Shown piece after piece: positions 1-12,504 of a stretch of DNA of 64,000 nt (position 1 is its first letter; every line of letters starts with the position of its first letter). The translations under genes were made by a program, and so were the position numbers. A model generated the notes under the pieces. The model ran no database searches. It was not told the origin of the DNA and saw only the letters and a list, made by a program, of their open reading frames with translations. Source of the DNA: Chrysophaeum taylorii (lineage: Eukaryota; Sar; Pelagophyceae; Pelagomonadales; Pelagomonadaceae); the NCBI GenBank assembly GCA_029834535.1, contig JAQMWT010000341.1:124001-188000 (forward strand), given 5' to 3'.

Positions 1-1
1 T

Positions 2-1189
2 CCCCGAGACGGTGTCGACGTAGTGCATGTCGGGCTGTTCCACGCGCGCCACCTCCCCGCCTTGGATTCGCACGTCATGAGCCAAGCTTCCTCTGACCCT
101 CTCATCCAGTTCACTCTGGTGCCAAAAGCCGAGAAGGACGTCAAACACGACAAGAAGAACAAACGACCGTTCGCAAGATCCAAAGCCAAACCCCGGACGC
201 TTTACCCCGTATGGCGGGAGGTCTTGAGCGTCCAGAAGATCAACCCGGCGCCTCTCGGCGACCACCTCCTCCGGGTCAAGATGGAGGACAAGGATTTGTT
301 GGGGTCGGATTTCATCGGAAGCGTCGACTTCGACCTCGCCGACCTCACGACTCAAATCAGTCGCCACACGATCAACCTCACCAAGCTCGGGAAGTGGGCC
401 CACTCGACGACACAACAAAACGAAGACTTCACCCTCCCCGAGATTCACCTCTTCTTGCAGCTCGGGGAGGACAGCCGTTCTTCTCCTCTCGGGTCGCCGC
501 CGCGTCCCGACGTCGAGATGATGAAGGTCGGGGGTCCACCTCGTCCCGACTTTTGTTGCGCTGACGACGACGCACCGCCCGTTGCTTGTCGTCGATGGTG
601 GCGTCGCGGCTTCCTCCGCCGCCGAAAGTCGTCAAAGAAACTAGGCGGTGGCCCGCCCGCTGCCGAGGCCGAGGGCGCGCCGCCAGCGGCCGAGGCGACA
701 CGAGGCATCGAACGGGCGGCGACGACAGCCCACTTCGAGTCGGTCGGCATCATGCGAAAGGTCGGCGACGACATCACGAACTTTGTGAAAGCGGGCGTCG
801 ACAACGTCAAGACCGTAACGACCATATTGGATCACCTCAAGCATCTGAAGCGAGACTGGCACGAGATCCTCAAGAGCATCGCTTACGTCCAGAACTCGAT
901 CCCAAAAATCGTCTCCGCGCTCGAAACTCTCGAGTCGATCGTGCAGCTCATCCTCAAGGCGGTCGCGGGCATCGCCTTCCCGCCGAATCCGGCCCACATC
1001 GTCGACTGGCTCCACACCTTCCGCAAACTCCTGCGCCAGGGTGAGAGCATCTACGAGGTCTACGCAAGGCACGACAAGCTCAAGTTCTACGTCGGCGAGC
1101 TATCGGAATTCGCCGAAAGGCTCGTCGACACCATTACCAAGGTGGCCAACCTCTCCGAGGAGGGTTGCTGCAGCTGCGGTTGCGTCTAA
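2..1189 (+). CDS. C2-domain protein with Cys-rich tail (5' partial)
   Basis: The reading frame is open to the left window edge, so the true start lies outside; the first ATG-like codon (GTG at 23) is already inside the domain. The visible N-terminus (about residues 1-120) looks like a C2 fold: a hydrophobic first strand, an SDPLIQF stretch like the usual SDPY motif, and a DKDLLGSDFIG stretch typical of the strand before the last calcium loop. C2 domains bind membranes or phospholipid, often with calcium. A basic Arg/Lys-rich linker follows (about residues 190-220). The C-terminal half is a predicted helical region with no family I recognise. The protein ends CCSCGCV, a cysteine cluster that could be palmitoylated or prenylated; this is inference, as it is not a classical CaaX box. 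A peripheral membrane protein is likely. No intron is obvious. Confidence 0.6.
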   Translation, partial: PRDGVDVVHVGLFHARHLPALDSHVMSQASSDPLIQFTLVPKAEKDVKHDKKNKRPFARSKAKPRTLYPVWREVLSVQKINPAPLGDHLLRVKMEDKDLLGSDFIGSVDFDLADLTTQISRHTINLTKLGKWAHSTTQQNEDFTLPEIHLFLQLGEDSRSSPLGSPPRPDVEMMKVGGPPRPDFCCADDDAPPVACRRWWRRGFLRRRKSSKKLGGGPPAAEAEGAPPAAEATRGIERAATTAHFESVGIMRKVGDDITNFVKAGVDNVKTVTTILDHLKHLKRDWHEILKSIAYVQNSIPKIVSALETLESIVQLILKAVAGIAFPPNPAHIVDWLHTFRKLLRQGESIYEVYARHDKLKFYVGELSEFAERLVDTITKVANLSEEGCCSCGCV

Positions 1190-1535
1190 AGAGCCCAGCA
1201 CCAACTCTCACCGCCACGACCCGTCATCATCGATCACCCCCATCGCACGCCACCACCGCGCGCACGCAAAACAAAAAAAGCGAGCCTCAATTCATTCGTT
1301 TGAGCAACACACGCTGGAGGAGGAGGAGGAGGAGGAGGAGGAGGATCCTCCTCGGCAATAACGATGACGCGTGACTACTTCGCGTGGTGATCGCCATGTT
1401 AGTGGTCGAATAAGGCGCATAGTGCCACCGGGCCACCGGGAAGGAGGAAGACGAAGAAGAACACAATTGCCGCGTGCGAAAATCCGCTTTCGAGGGAGGG
1501 AGGGAGGGAGGCGACGACAAAACGAAAACGTCAGG
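1190..1535. other. Intergenic, convergent 3' ends with GGA microsatellite
   Basis: This spacer separates the convergent C2-domain gene and CTP synthase. It holds a GGA/GAG trinucleotide run (about 1315-1344) and a GAGG-rich stretch (about 1493-1511). No gene or structured RNA was recognised. Confidence 0.5.
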
Positions 1536-3385
<1,850 letters not shown>

Positions 3386-3868
3386 ATGCTGTGTCGTCGA
3401 CTTGAAGCCTGGGCCGCCCTGGTCTTTTTTTTCGCGACTACCCGCGGCTTCGTCCCGCGGTCCCCGGCGGCCCTCAAGCCCCTCGCCCCGCGCCGAACCA
3501 CCACGACGATCACCATGATCTCCCACGGAAAGCGGTTCCGGAAACTCTCCAAGCCCGCCGACCAGCGCAAGGCCCTCCTCCGCGCGCTCACCACCGAGTG
3601 CATTCGACATGGACGCATCAAGACAACCCTCGCGCGCGCCAAGGAGGTCCGGAAGCACGTCGACAAGATGATCCAGCTCGGAAAGCGCGGCGACCTCCAC
3701 GCGAGACGCCAAGCCATGGCTTGGATCTACGACAAGCAGCTCGTCCACGCCCTCTTCGAACAAGCCCAGAATCGCTACGCGGACCGCGACGGCGGCTACA
3801 CCCGCGTCCTTCGCACCATGCCGCGCGCAGGAGACAACGCCCCTATGGGCATCATCGAACTTGTCTAA
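3386..3868 (+). CDS. Ribosomal protein bL17, plastid-targeted
   Basis: This is a bacterial-type large-subunit ribosomal protein, here probably of the plastid ribosome. From residue 44 the protein matches bL17 throughout: [19 protein letters not shown], then [20 protein letters not shown], and a C-terminus [12 protein letters not shown]. The first 43 residues are a presequence: a short hydrophobic signal-like core ([12 protein letters not shown]) followed by FVP and a Ser/Thr/Arg/Pro-rich stretch. A Phe just after the signal peptide, followed by a hydroxylated basic transit peptide, is the hallmark of plastid import in stramenopiles, haptophytes and cryptophytes. The 160-aa length fits presequence plus bL17. 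A mitochondrial location is the alternative but fits less well, because of the hydrophobic core and the GFVP junction. Confidence 0.88.
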   Translation: MLCRRLEAWAALVFFFATTRGFVPRSPAALKPLAPRRTTTTITMISHGKRFRKLSKPADQRKALLRALTTECIRHGRIKTTLARAKEVRKHVDKMIQLGKRGDLHARRQAMAWIYDKQLVHALFEQAQNRYADRDGGYTRVLRTMPRAGDNAPMGIIELV

Positions 3869-6366
3869 CTCATTTAGTACCTTCTTCGACCCCTCTTTCT
3901 TTCTTTCTTTCTTTCTTTCTTTCAAGAACGCTGTGCTTCTCCCTCATCACCACCGCCACGTTTAGTCGCTTCTATGTTGCTATTCCGGCGGGCGCACCTG
4001 GTATTTATGAACTCGCGGCTCCTTTTATATCCATCCATCCGACTGTTGGTGGCAAGAAGGGATGGCGCTATAGAGCGCGGCAGCGGCACAGAGTCTCATC
4101 GAGATACGCACGCGATGAATGGGCTCGCAGTCGGCGCACGACGGGCGCCTTCTTGCACGCACCCTCAACTACGTGAGAATTTGTCGTCGAAAACGGCGGC
4201 CTCGGTTGTGTGGAGGATCACGTCTCATGATTCTGGACACGCGGCGCACCCTTCTCCTACCCTCGCGCCAGCGACATGTCTCAACATGGAAGATGCGTTT
4301 TCGCGCAACCGCGTCAATAATCAGAGTGGTGACCTGGGCTTTGAGCTGCTCATGCGCAACTGCATTATTCCGCCCACCGATGATAATCGGCGCGTCAGCG
4401 CGCGACGCAGGTTTTGAAAAGCTTGCTTCGACACTTCTCAGTCCAATCGAGCACGCGAGTCGTGTCTCGAACGAGCGCCGTTGTGTAGCTAAATGTCGCG
4501 CAGTATCGCATTCTGCGAAGAGCTCAACAACCTTGCTGACGCGCGCATCGCCGTCATCTTGGGCTGAGAAGCACCAGCAGCACCACCTTCATGGTCCTTT
4601 TTTGTCGTCGTCTTCCTTTTATCCAAATCGCACTGCCGCCAATTTCGTGTCGCGCCAAAGCGACAATAGGGTAATATGACTCGTAGATGAAAACTCGCGT
4701 TGGTCGCCATCGTCGCGCCAGGACCCCAAGCTGACCTCGTCTGGGGTTGTTGCGAGAAGCATTTTCGCCGTGCGGCTCCACGTACGGGCCCCTTCCTCGC
4801 CAGTCGCGAGTGCTGGCATTATTCGCGGCGGTTCGTTTTTTGCGTCGCCGAGATTGCCGACGCGCATGGTGCTCGACCATAGAGGCCCTGACGGCCAGCC
4901 TGACGTACAACGAGCTTATTCACACGATGGCACTGTGATCGATACGCAGAACGCAGTCCTGACATCGACGGTTGACGTCCCCACGACGAATGTCCGCGGC
5001 GCACCGACGTGGCTCCTTTCCGGTGCCGACGACACCGTCGTCGCCAATGGCGTCGTGGCAAATCTCGAGAATTACCACGCCTCGTTTGGGACCGCCGTCA
5101 CGAGCTCGATCGGCGACGTTTTGGGGAGCATGCACTTCTCACGATTGAGGAGGGTAGCGCGTAATGTAGAGCCTTGATGCCATCCTGACGTACGTCGCGG
5201 AAGCAGTCGGGGCGATGCTGCTGTTTTGCGTTAAACCCAAGTCTTTGACCAGCGCCAGTGAAGCGCTCACTGGCCTACCGGGAGGCCAATAACTTCCCAC
5301 ACCATCGAAGCGCCATCGGAAGATGGCGCCCACTGCATACAACCAACGGTGGTCGAGAAGAACCAGTCCGCACGAGAGCCCGCTTCTTCAGAGTCTTTCG
5401 TCGTTAATTTGCGCGATCTTGTCACTGAAATCAAATTGGCACTCGAGGATTGTGAATTCGTCATCCGCATTGGGTGTACCCATGCCCCGTCACACGAACA
5501 ACGAAGCGCCCTACAAGCGGGCGGACGAATGCAAGATCTCGTCCCAGATAGCAGTCAGTGCCACTGTCTTGAACGTCCGCTTGTGCGAGAATGGCCAACT
5601 TTCGCTCAGTGGCAGTAAGGGTGTTAAGCGCAGCAATCGGCCCGGTAGTGAGCGCGGCCTACACAGCACAGAGTCGGATAACCGTGGGGCCATGTAACTG
5701 TTGCATGGTAGGAATGTGACAGAGGGTTCATGATCTTTCAAAGGTTGAGCCAGCACGCACAACGAGGACACGAGACTGTGGTGCGAGTTGTCGCTAAAGT
5801 CGCCGGGGATATGTCCGATTATGTCGTCAGTGGTAAATAGAGACGTGACGAGGAATGCTGCTCTGCAGAGAAGGAAAAGTAAGGAATGCAAATCCACAAA
5901 TAGATCTAAACGCGCATCGCACGATAGCAGTTAGTTAGCTCAGCGGGGTATATCCGCCCGTGGCTCACACACTCTCTCTCATGGGGCCGGCGCTCCCGCG
6001 GATCTCCACCGCGCCAGAAGCGTGCGAAAAGGTGACCATATATTGCGCAGTCTTTACATCATAGGTAAGATAGGAAACAAGCACTACAGGAAACGCAAAT
6101 CAGCAAATGGGGATGTTCGCTCGTGTGTATATACTTTTACTGACATGAGAGTGTTCGAAGTGACCCGATGACGACGTGCAGAGATGGGACCCATGCGCCT
6201 TTGATGGGGAACACCATGCTTGTGTGTGGGAATATCAACAGCACTGATTAGTGTCGTTCATTAGGTCTGGAATCACGAGAAAATAAGATGAGCGGGGTCA
6301 CTCTCCGCATTTTTGCTGCCTACAAGGTTTTAAAAAGAACGCCCTCCTAAAAACAACAACAACAAA
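3869..6366. other. Gene-free, lower-GC region
   Basis: This is roughly 2.5 kb without a convincing gene. It opens with a CTTT tetranucleotide run (3894-3923) in the 3' flank of L17. Base composition is visibly less GC-rich than in the flanking genes. The short open frames on both strands lack a recognisable domain or consistent codon use. It may be decayed mobile DNA, but I found no diagnostic motif. Confidence 0.45.
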
Positions 6367-6528
6367 AACGAAAGAACAGGGTGACCAATTCACCGACAAA
6401 CAAGATGAGCGGTGCCGCTCATCTTGTTTGTCGGTGAATTGGTCACCCTGTTCTTTCGTTGTTGTTGTTGGGAGGTGGGCACCGCTCATCTTGTTTGTCG
6501 GTGAATTGGTCACCCTGTTCTTTCGTTT
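6367..6528. repeat. Near-perfect 44-46 bp palindrome plus a third direct copy
   Basis: A 44-bp arm at 6369-6412 is followed after a 2-bp spacer by its reverse complement at 6415-6458; one or two more bases pair on each side. A third copy, in the same orientation as the second, lies at about 6482-6528. The arm runs from CGAAAGAACAGG to GATGAGCGG. A shorter similar piece (AAGATGAGCGGGGTCACTC) lies near 6286-6306. GTT-rich microsatellite DNA follows to about 6625. Transcribed RNA would form a very stable hairpin. It sits just beyond the 3' end of the minus-strand ORF ending at 6680. Confidence 0.85.
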
Positions 6529-6679
6529 TTGTTGTTGTCGTTGTTGTTGTTGCGGCTGCTGGTGCTGGTGTCGTCGTCGTTGTAATGTTGTTGCTGTTGT
6601 TGTTGTTGTTGTTGTTAGAGATTTCTCTTGTTTCGTAAGCAGCTTGATCTATCCGGTGACCCAGCACTGAGGTCGGTGT

Positions 6680-7483
6680 TCACATCGGGATGAGCTCGGG
6701 CGTCTCGTCTTGCGGGAGAATCTGGAAGAAAGCCAAATTTCCAGTCTCCTCGAAAGTGAAGTCGACGTTACTTTCTTTTTCTTGATAATACGAGCCCGTA
6801 ACGGGACGCCGAACACCTTTGGTCTGTGACTTCTTGATGGCACGGGGGTTTGGTGTGTCTGGCGGAAGCTCATTGATGAGACGCCACACGCACCCTCGTA
6901 AATCATTGCTGTTCTTCTCGACCGACTGCCGCATGATACCAAGGAATATTTCACCTTCATCACCGGTAACGAGGCCCTTAAACACGTAGTGAAAACTCGT
7001 TGATTTCCCGGCGAGCTTGATCTTGGTACATGATTTACCCGTCGAGTCGGTCTGCACGTAACGCTTGTGATTCAAACAAGCGGCGAGTTTTTTTTCGTGG
7101 TCGGAATTGGTAACGAGGAGGAGGATGAGCGTTGCGTCACGCGGGAAGACGAGTTGTTGAAACTCGCGATAAGGGATCCACTTAATCTCGACCGGCTCGT
7201 CCCGAATCCAATCAACGTCCTTGCACGCCCGCAGGAAATTGTAGACGTGATGACTGACTTTAGGTTTTCCCTCGATGACCTCGGCGATCTTGTGTTGACT
7301 TTTTATAAATTCCAAAGCGGAGTCCCTAAGTTCTTTCGTTTTAGCGGCATAAAACTTCTCCAGCAACTCCACGTCCAAATCTTCCGAATCTTCCGATCCC
7401 AACGGTCCGACGTTGGACTGATGGTCACCCCGAGCCGAGGGTGGTGCCGACGCGGGTGCCGCCATCGCGGCGGGTGGGAACAC
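6680..7483 (-). CDS. Unrecognised 267-aa protein
   Basis: An uninterrupted ORF of 267 codons with an Ala/Pro-rich N-terminus (about 20 residues), an acidic segment (GSEDSEDLDVELLE) and then a mixed alpha/beta-looking body. That body includes a hydrophobic strand (ATLILLLVTNSDHEKK) and a region with several Lys/Gly residues (STGKSCTKIKLAGKS). I do not recognise a family. Codon use is much less GC-biased than in flanking housekeeping genes, and it lies in repeat-rich DNA between the palindrome and a LINE. It could therefore be a transferred, viral or mobile-element-derived gene. The real start could be the second methionine (residue 7). The length, the absence of low-complexity filler and the balanced composition suggest a real protein, but support is limited. 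Confidence 0.5.
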   Translation of the reverse strand: MFPPAAMAAPASAPPSARGDHQSNVGPLGSEDSEDLDVELLEKFYAAKTKELRDSALEFIKSQHKIAEVIEGKPKVSHHVYNFLRACKDVDWIRDEPVEIKWIPYREFQQLVFPRDATLILLLVTNSDHEKKLAACLNHKRYVQTDSTGKSCTKIKLAGKSTSFHYVFKGLVTGDEGEIFLGIMRQSVEKNSNDLRGCVWRLINELPPDTPNPRAIKKSQTKGVRRPVTGSYYQEKESNVDFTFEETGNLAFFQILPQDETPELIPM

Positions 7484-8169
7484 TTCCCCAAGAGTTCACA
7501 TTAAGAAGGAAGTATCCTTGGAGGCATCGTCCTACATTTATTAGGAGTCATCACTTTAAATTCCTTGAATATCACTTTGAAATCCTTGAATTCTGGGAAT
7601 CGATGGTAGGGGAAGCTGCACCTGAGTGAGCGTTCATGTTCAGACTAACGGTTGCAGATTTCCTTGACTGCCGGTTCTCGAAGTCGACCCCATCTATGCG
7701 CTTGGCTGAGTAAACGTCGTGTATCCCTGCCATGCTATCTTTCGGCGAACATGCGGTGCGCCTAGGGATATTCGCGTGAAGTTCAATTGTAGCCAAAGCT
7801 ACAAAGGTGTGCAAACGAAAATGTAGATTTCTGGCATAACGTATAGGGAGATTCGAATGATTCCAATGCAGGAACTCTCAGTACTCTGGTGAAACAACTC
7901 CCAGGATCAAAGAGAGAATCAAAGAGAGCCAGAATGAGCAGAGGAAGAAAAAGAAAGAAGAACAGACCAGGAAGAAGGAGGAGGGGGAATGCGCATAATG
8001 CACAGCGTACCTGGGGATAGAGTACTGCAGAAAAGGAAAAGAGCGAGTGGAAAGAGAGGGAAATGGACAGGCCGGAGAAGAAGGGCGAAGAAAATTGTGC
8101 AAGCAGGAGGGACGACTCAAGAAGAGCACAAAATGGCAGAAAAGGAGCAGACGGACGAAGGAGCAGGAG
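7484..8169. other. Intergenic, nothing recognised
   Basis: About 690 bp of moderate-GC sequence with short frames only. A purine-rich (A/G) stretch runs from about 7905 to 8165 on the plus strand. No gene, RNA or repeat was identified. Confidence 0.4.
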
Positions 8170-10961
8170 CCAACTAACTAACTACAGGCCAGCCCAGTGC
8201 ATGGAGCGCAGGCTAATCCCAGCGCCATGGCGCGCGGGAGTAGGGTCACTGGGCGATGAGACAGGGGGGAGTGAAAGGGGGATTGAGGACTAGCTGATTT
8301 GTTGTCGCCAGTTGTCACGGTTTTGAGCGAGGGAGTACCAGGTCGCTGCGGGTATAAGGAGCTTGCCGTGTGCCTTGTTGAGACCATGGCCTTACATGAA
8401 CTGTGGGGGTCCCGCGGGGACATTAGGAGGCGTACCAGGAGGCGAGCATTTTCCGAGTGAGGCGATGCCTGGGCATGCGGGCAACGTGGCCTGCCCAGCG
8501 AAGTTGTCAGCGCGAGATATAGATGTCGATAGACTCCAGGCCGAGGCGCAGGAAGGTTGTTTCGGCATATGATGTTGCCGGGTCAGACGACGTGTAACGC
8601 GGCACATCGCGCGAGCGCGTTGTGCGTGAAAGCATCGTAGACGATTGTAGACAACCTCGGTTAGGCACCGTAATTCCGCACCATGAAGGAGGATGGCGAG
8701 GATAAGACCGACGTAGACAGTTTGTTTGGCTCCTCTGAGACGTTCGAGGCCAAAACATAGTTGCGGAGCGCACCGAAAGCCGCTGCCGCCTTTTTTAGGC
8801 GAGAGTCAACGCCCTCAGAGTCACTGCAGTTGCGAGAGAGCATAGAGCCCAGGTATTTGAATGCCGCCACGACGGGGATATGACGGCCGTCACCTACGTC
8901 TAAGTCGGAGAGGCCGGCTCCATCGCAGGTTGTCGAGTCATTGTAGAGAATGCCTGGCTTGGCGACGAACCGCATCTCGGATTTCGACTCTTTCCCGGCT
9001 TGTCGGTCACCCGTAAGGACTTCCATACCCTATCTGGCAAAATGCCGGATGAGACGGGGCGTTGCCATTCATTCAAAGCACGACGATCAGGAAACGGGAA
9101 CGCCACATCATCTGCGTACGCTGACTCTTCGAGTTTGACTTCCTCAGTGTCGCGTTTTGCGTTGTAGCGACGTCCAGCGAGTACATCATCATGCTTCGTC
9201 TTGAAAACGCATGCTGGTTCCCGACCTTAACGACGTCGCCATGAAATGGTCAAGGCCGCCATGTATAGAACGAAAAGAACCGAGCCTAGGACACCACCCT
9301 GCTTAACGCCGACGATGGAGTCGATCGAGGCGGTAGCGCCGGAGACGGGGAACCGCACTTGTTTACGGTGGAGAGCTTTAATGAGGCATACGAGTTTCGC
9401 TGGAACGCAGAATTTCGATAGCACTTGCCAGAGTAGTTCCCGCGGGACCCTGTCGAAGGCCTTGACGAAATCAACGAATAGTACCCATGTTCCTATGCCG
9501 TGCTCACGACGCTTCTTCAGTGCCATCTTCAGGCTGTGAAGGTTGCGTCGGCAGTCCCTCGTTCCCACCGAAAGCCGCACTGCGACTCGTGTTCGAGTTC
9601 AGCTGAGATGACACCGAGACGCGCGAGTATGGTGTGTGGGACAATTTTTCTTATGCGCGACCTCGAGCATCATCACGCCGCGATAGGAACCTTGGGAGCG
9701 AAAGGTCACCTTTCTTCGGCAAAATACCAAGAAGGCCGATATCCCATGTTTCAGGTTGTTTCTCGGATGACCAGAAATCATGCACTACTGCTCTAAGGAT
9801 CCTAAACGTGCTCTGACGACGAGCGAGCGTCCGGCATATCTCCGCACTAACGCCCGATGCTCCAGCAGCTGAAAGATTGAGCCACCGCACAGCACGACGA
9901 ATCTCGTCATCTGACGGTACAGCACCAAGTTCATCACGGATTGACCACTGATCTATATCCTTAGTGGCTTCTGCGTCAAAACAAGGCTGGCGGTGATAAT
10001 GCTTCGCAAAATGTGAAGGGGGAACTTCGGCATTTCCCCGAGGTGTTGAATGAACAGCGCGTACCATCCGGCTTGCGCGAGACATTTTTGACGTGACGAC
10101 CTATCCTTGGACAAGCCGCTCTTGAGACGGCCGACAATCTCCCAATATCGCTTCGTGCCACCACGCGACTCGCAGCCGGCATATTCAGCTCGCCACACGT
10201 CGAGCAGACCCAGCTTCGCTTTGCCTGTACCACGGCCCTAGAAACCTCACGACGAGAAACCCTCAGAGGAGTGAGGAGCAAGCGGCGCGCGGCGGCTGAG
10301 GATGCTGCCGTGGACACTGCGAAAGCCGTGTTGCGCGCTTGTATTAGTGGTGATATAATCGTAGCTGCAGCTGCGAACCAACCTGGTTCGTTGCGTCGTC
10401 GGGTATTTTTTTCAGCGTGGTAGAAGCTGTTGCTTGCGCCGCTGCTTCCAACTTGGAGTACACAGAACCCACGTCCGCGTCTGACGGTGTCGTTGCTAAC
10501 GTGTGGTAGGTCGCATGCACGGCGCGACAGAAAGTGGTCGCACCATCGGGAGTTTTGAGCGGAGAGTAGTCTAGGCGGGGGTGGGTTTTCTGTCCATTGT
10601 AAGGCCGTGCGAGTCGCATCTGGATTCGGACGATGCACTTGAGCGCTCGGTGATCAGAGTCGGCAATGGTCTCAGTGACTGACACCTACATCCAAAAATC
10701 GCCCCAACTTGTGACAGTCCGCGATGACATGGTCGATTTGGTGGGGTAAACACGAACGAGGATGCGCCCATGTCCCGCAGGAGCAGGAGAGAAGAATCCC
10801 GACGAAGAAGCATAGAGACGACGCCGTGAAGAATGATAACGGAAGACGGCGCTAGGAAACGAACGGTAGCAATAGTACGATGCCATGCCCCCCGAAAATG
10901 TTGTCGCCGCAATTTGTTCGGGGCGGAGCGGCCGAGCGTCGCAAGAATACAGGGTCACCAC
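8170..10961 (-). mobile_element. Decayed non-LTR retrotransposon (APE-type LINE ORF2)
   Basis: Reading the minus strand, ORF2 pieces appear in the expected order but in different frames. An endonuclease segment comes first, with IDHVIADC near 10700 and the SDHRAL motif near 10650. The reverse transcriptase follows, with LPKKGDLS near 9710, FVDFVKAFDRVP near 9450-9480, KQGGVLG near 9300 and YADD near 9106-9119. The C-terminal LINE signature WAGHVARMP is at 8474-8500, and the ORF ends WRQQIS then stop near 8290. A TTAG-type tail (AACTAACTAACT on the plus strand, about 8170-8184) may be the 3' end. At least four frameshifts or stops separate the pieces, so the copy is dead. The 5' limit is uncertain because the start of the endonuclease domain is not clear. 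Confidence 0.88.
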
Positions 10962-12372
10962 ATGTCATTTTTTATTGTTATGCGTATTAGCAACTCTCAG
11001 GCTCAGAGAGCCAGAATGGATGATCGCTCGAAGGTAGAGAAACACAAAACGAGATGAGACCATAGAAGACCGCAGAGGACGGCGATGGAGAAAAAGCTAA
11101 AAGGGCTTAGAGCAGACGGGAGAAAGCAGGGAGAGGCGGAAGCGCAGTGAGAAATATGGCGGGGACAATAAAATGAGCGCACGTTGGGATGAGGCGCAAG
11201 AGGGGTGTAGAACCGAGGGGGCAGCAAAACGAAAGCATGGTGGGAGGAGGCGAAAGCGCAGACGTGAAGCAAGGTGGGGGGGGTGGACATGGTGGTCGAT
11301 GAGAGAGAGGTTGGGACTTCTTTGGTTCAGAGGCAGGACCGCACAACCGCCGTTGTCGATGCTATCAGCCGGGGAGACGGGGCAATCCAAGGCCGTTGTT
11401 CGAACATGGGAGAGCAATCCCGCTCAGCGCGTGATGCGAGGAAAAAGAGAGACACCATGACAAGAGGGGGAGCGTTGTTCGAAGGCTGGAAAGGGAACCC
11501 GCTCAGCGCGTGTGAGAGAGGCAATGGGGATCGAGAACTAAACGTGCCCCGCATGTTCCAAGGCGGGAGAGGGGCCCGCGCAGCGCGTGTTTCAAGAACG
11601 GGGAATAAACAAACAAACAAATAAATAAAAAGCAGAAGGGAGGTAGTCTCGAAGCAGATGCAACAATCGTCTGGGTAAAAGCAGCACGACGTATTTATTT
11701 TGTCATTTTGACACCGTGAGAGTCGACCGTGCGAAAGAAACCGAGGCCACTACCACATATTAAGAGTCGACTGCTGAGAAAAAAAAAAAAAAACATGAGG
11801 GGAGGATGACAGACGTGTCGGGTTCGGTTGGTGACTCCTCCGGAGCAGGCGAACGAAGAGCGGCAAACTTGGCTGCTAAAAAAAGGGGTATTCTTCTGGC
11901 CAAGTTGCAAAACTGCGGCGTTGAGATATTATCCTTCCATACCCGCCGTTATTATCGCATTCGTGGTGGACACGGCCGTGGCCACCGTGACCACAGGTTT
12001 GTCGCCACGGATTTGGGTCACGCGGCCACGGGCGTGCCGTGACGGTGGTCTGATGATGGCTTTTTTGCCGGGCGTTGCGGTTTCGAACGACTAGGTGGCG
12101 TATCACCAGCAGGAAACGGAGGCCGAACCTGTAGAGGAAATGAGATAAAGAAGGTCCGCGCGGGCAGGTGATAGATAAGACGTCTAAGGCCACAAAAACG
12201 GACCGCCCGACAAAAAGTCCCCCCTAACGATTATTGTCCAAGAAACCTACATTTGGGATTTTACAGCATTGCGGCATATTTTGTTCGATTTAGGAGCAGG
12301 TTTGGGGTAGGGGATACTGCAAACGACGTCATCCATCCTCGGATACGTTACACTCTAGAATGAATTCAAGGA
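10962..12372. other. Intergenic, possibly old mobile-element DNA
   Basis: About 1.4 kb without a recognisable gene. Between about 11400 and 11600 three short imperfect direct repeats share a CCCGCTCAGCGCGTG-like core. An A-run (about 11779-11793) follows the word GTCGACTGCTGAG, which resembles the GTCGACTGCTAAG word found at both retroelement 3' ends near 12413 and 12512. It may be another retroelement scar, but the resemblance is short. Confidence 0.35.
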
Positions 12373-12405
12373 TCCTAACTACTAATCGACAGATGTTTGT
12401 CTGTC

Positions 12406-12470
12406 TTTAAATGTCGACTGCTAAGAGGGGGGTGTGTGGGGAGCATGAAGGATGTGGGTGGGTTTGTGGG
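12406..12470 (-). mobile_element. Short 5'-truncated retroelement 3' end
   Basis: A segment of about 65 bp nearly matches the 3' terminus of the larger retroelement that starts at 12505. It begins TTTAAATGTCGACTGC directly after the TGTC run and is flanked on both sides by the word ACAGATGTTTGTCTGTC. That word looks like a 17-bp target-site duplication. It is best read as an independent, severely 5'-truncated insertion in the minus orientation. Confidence 0.65.
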
Positions 12471-12504
12471 GACAGATGTTTGTCTGTCTGTTTGTCTATT
12501 TGTC

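Noticed and set aside
4770-5177. A 135-codon plus-strand open frame in the gene-free region
   Set aside because: No domain, overlapping frames on both strands, and no coding bias distinguish it from chance.
5930-6010. A tRNA-like A-box word (TTAGCTCAGCGGGG)
   Set aside because: No matching B-box or T-arm, and no acceptor stem could be paired around it.
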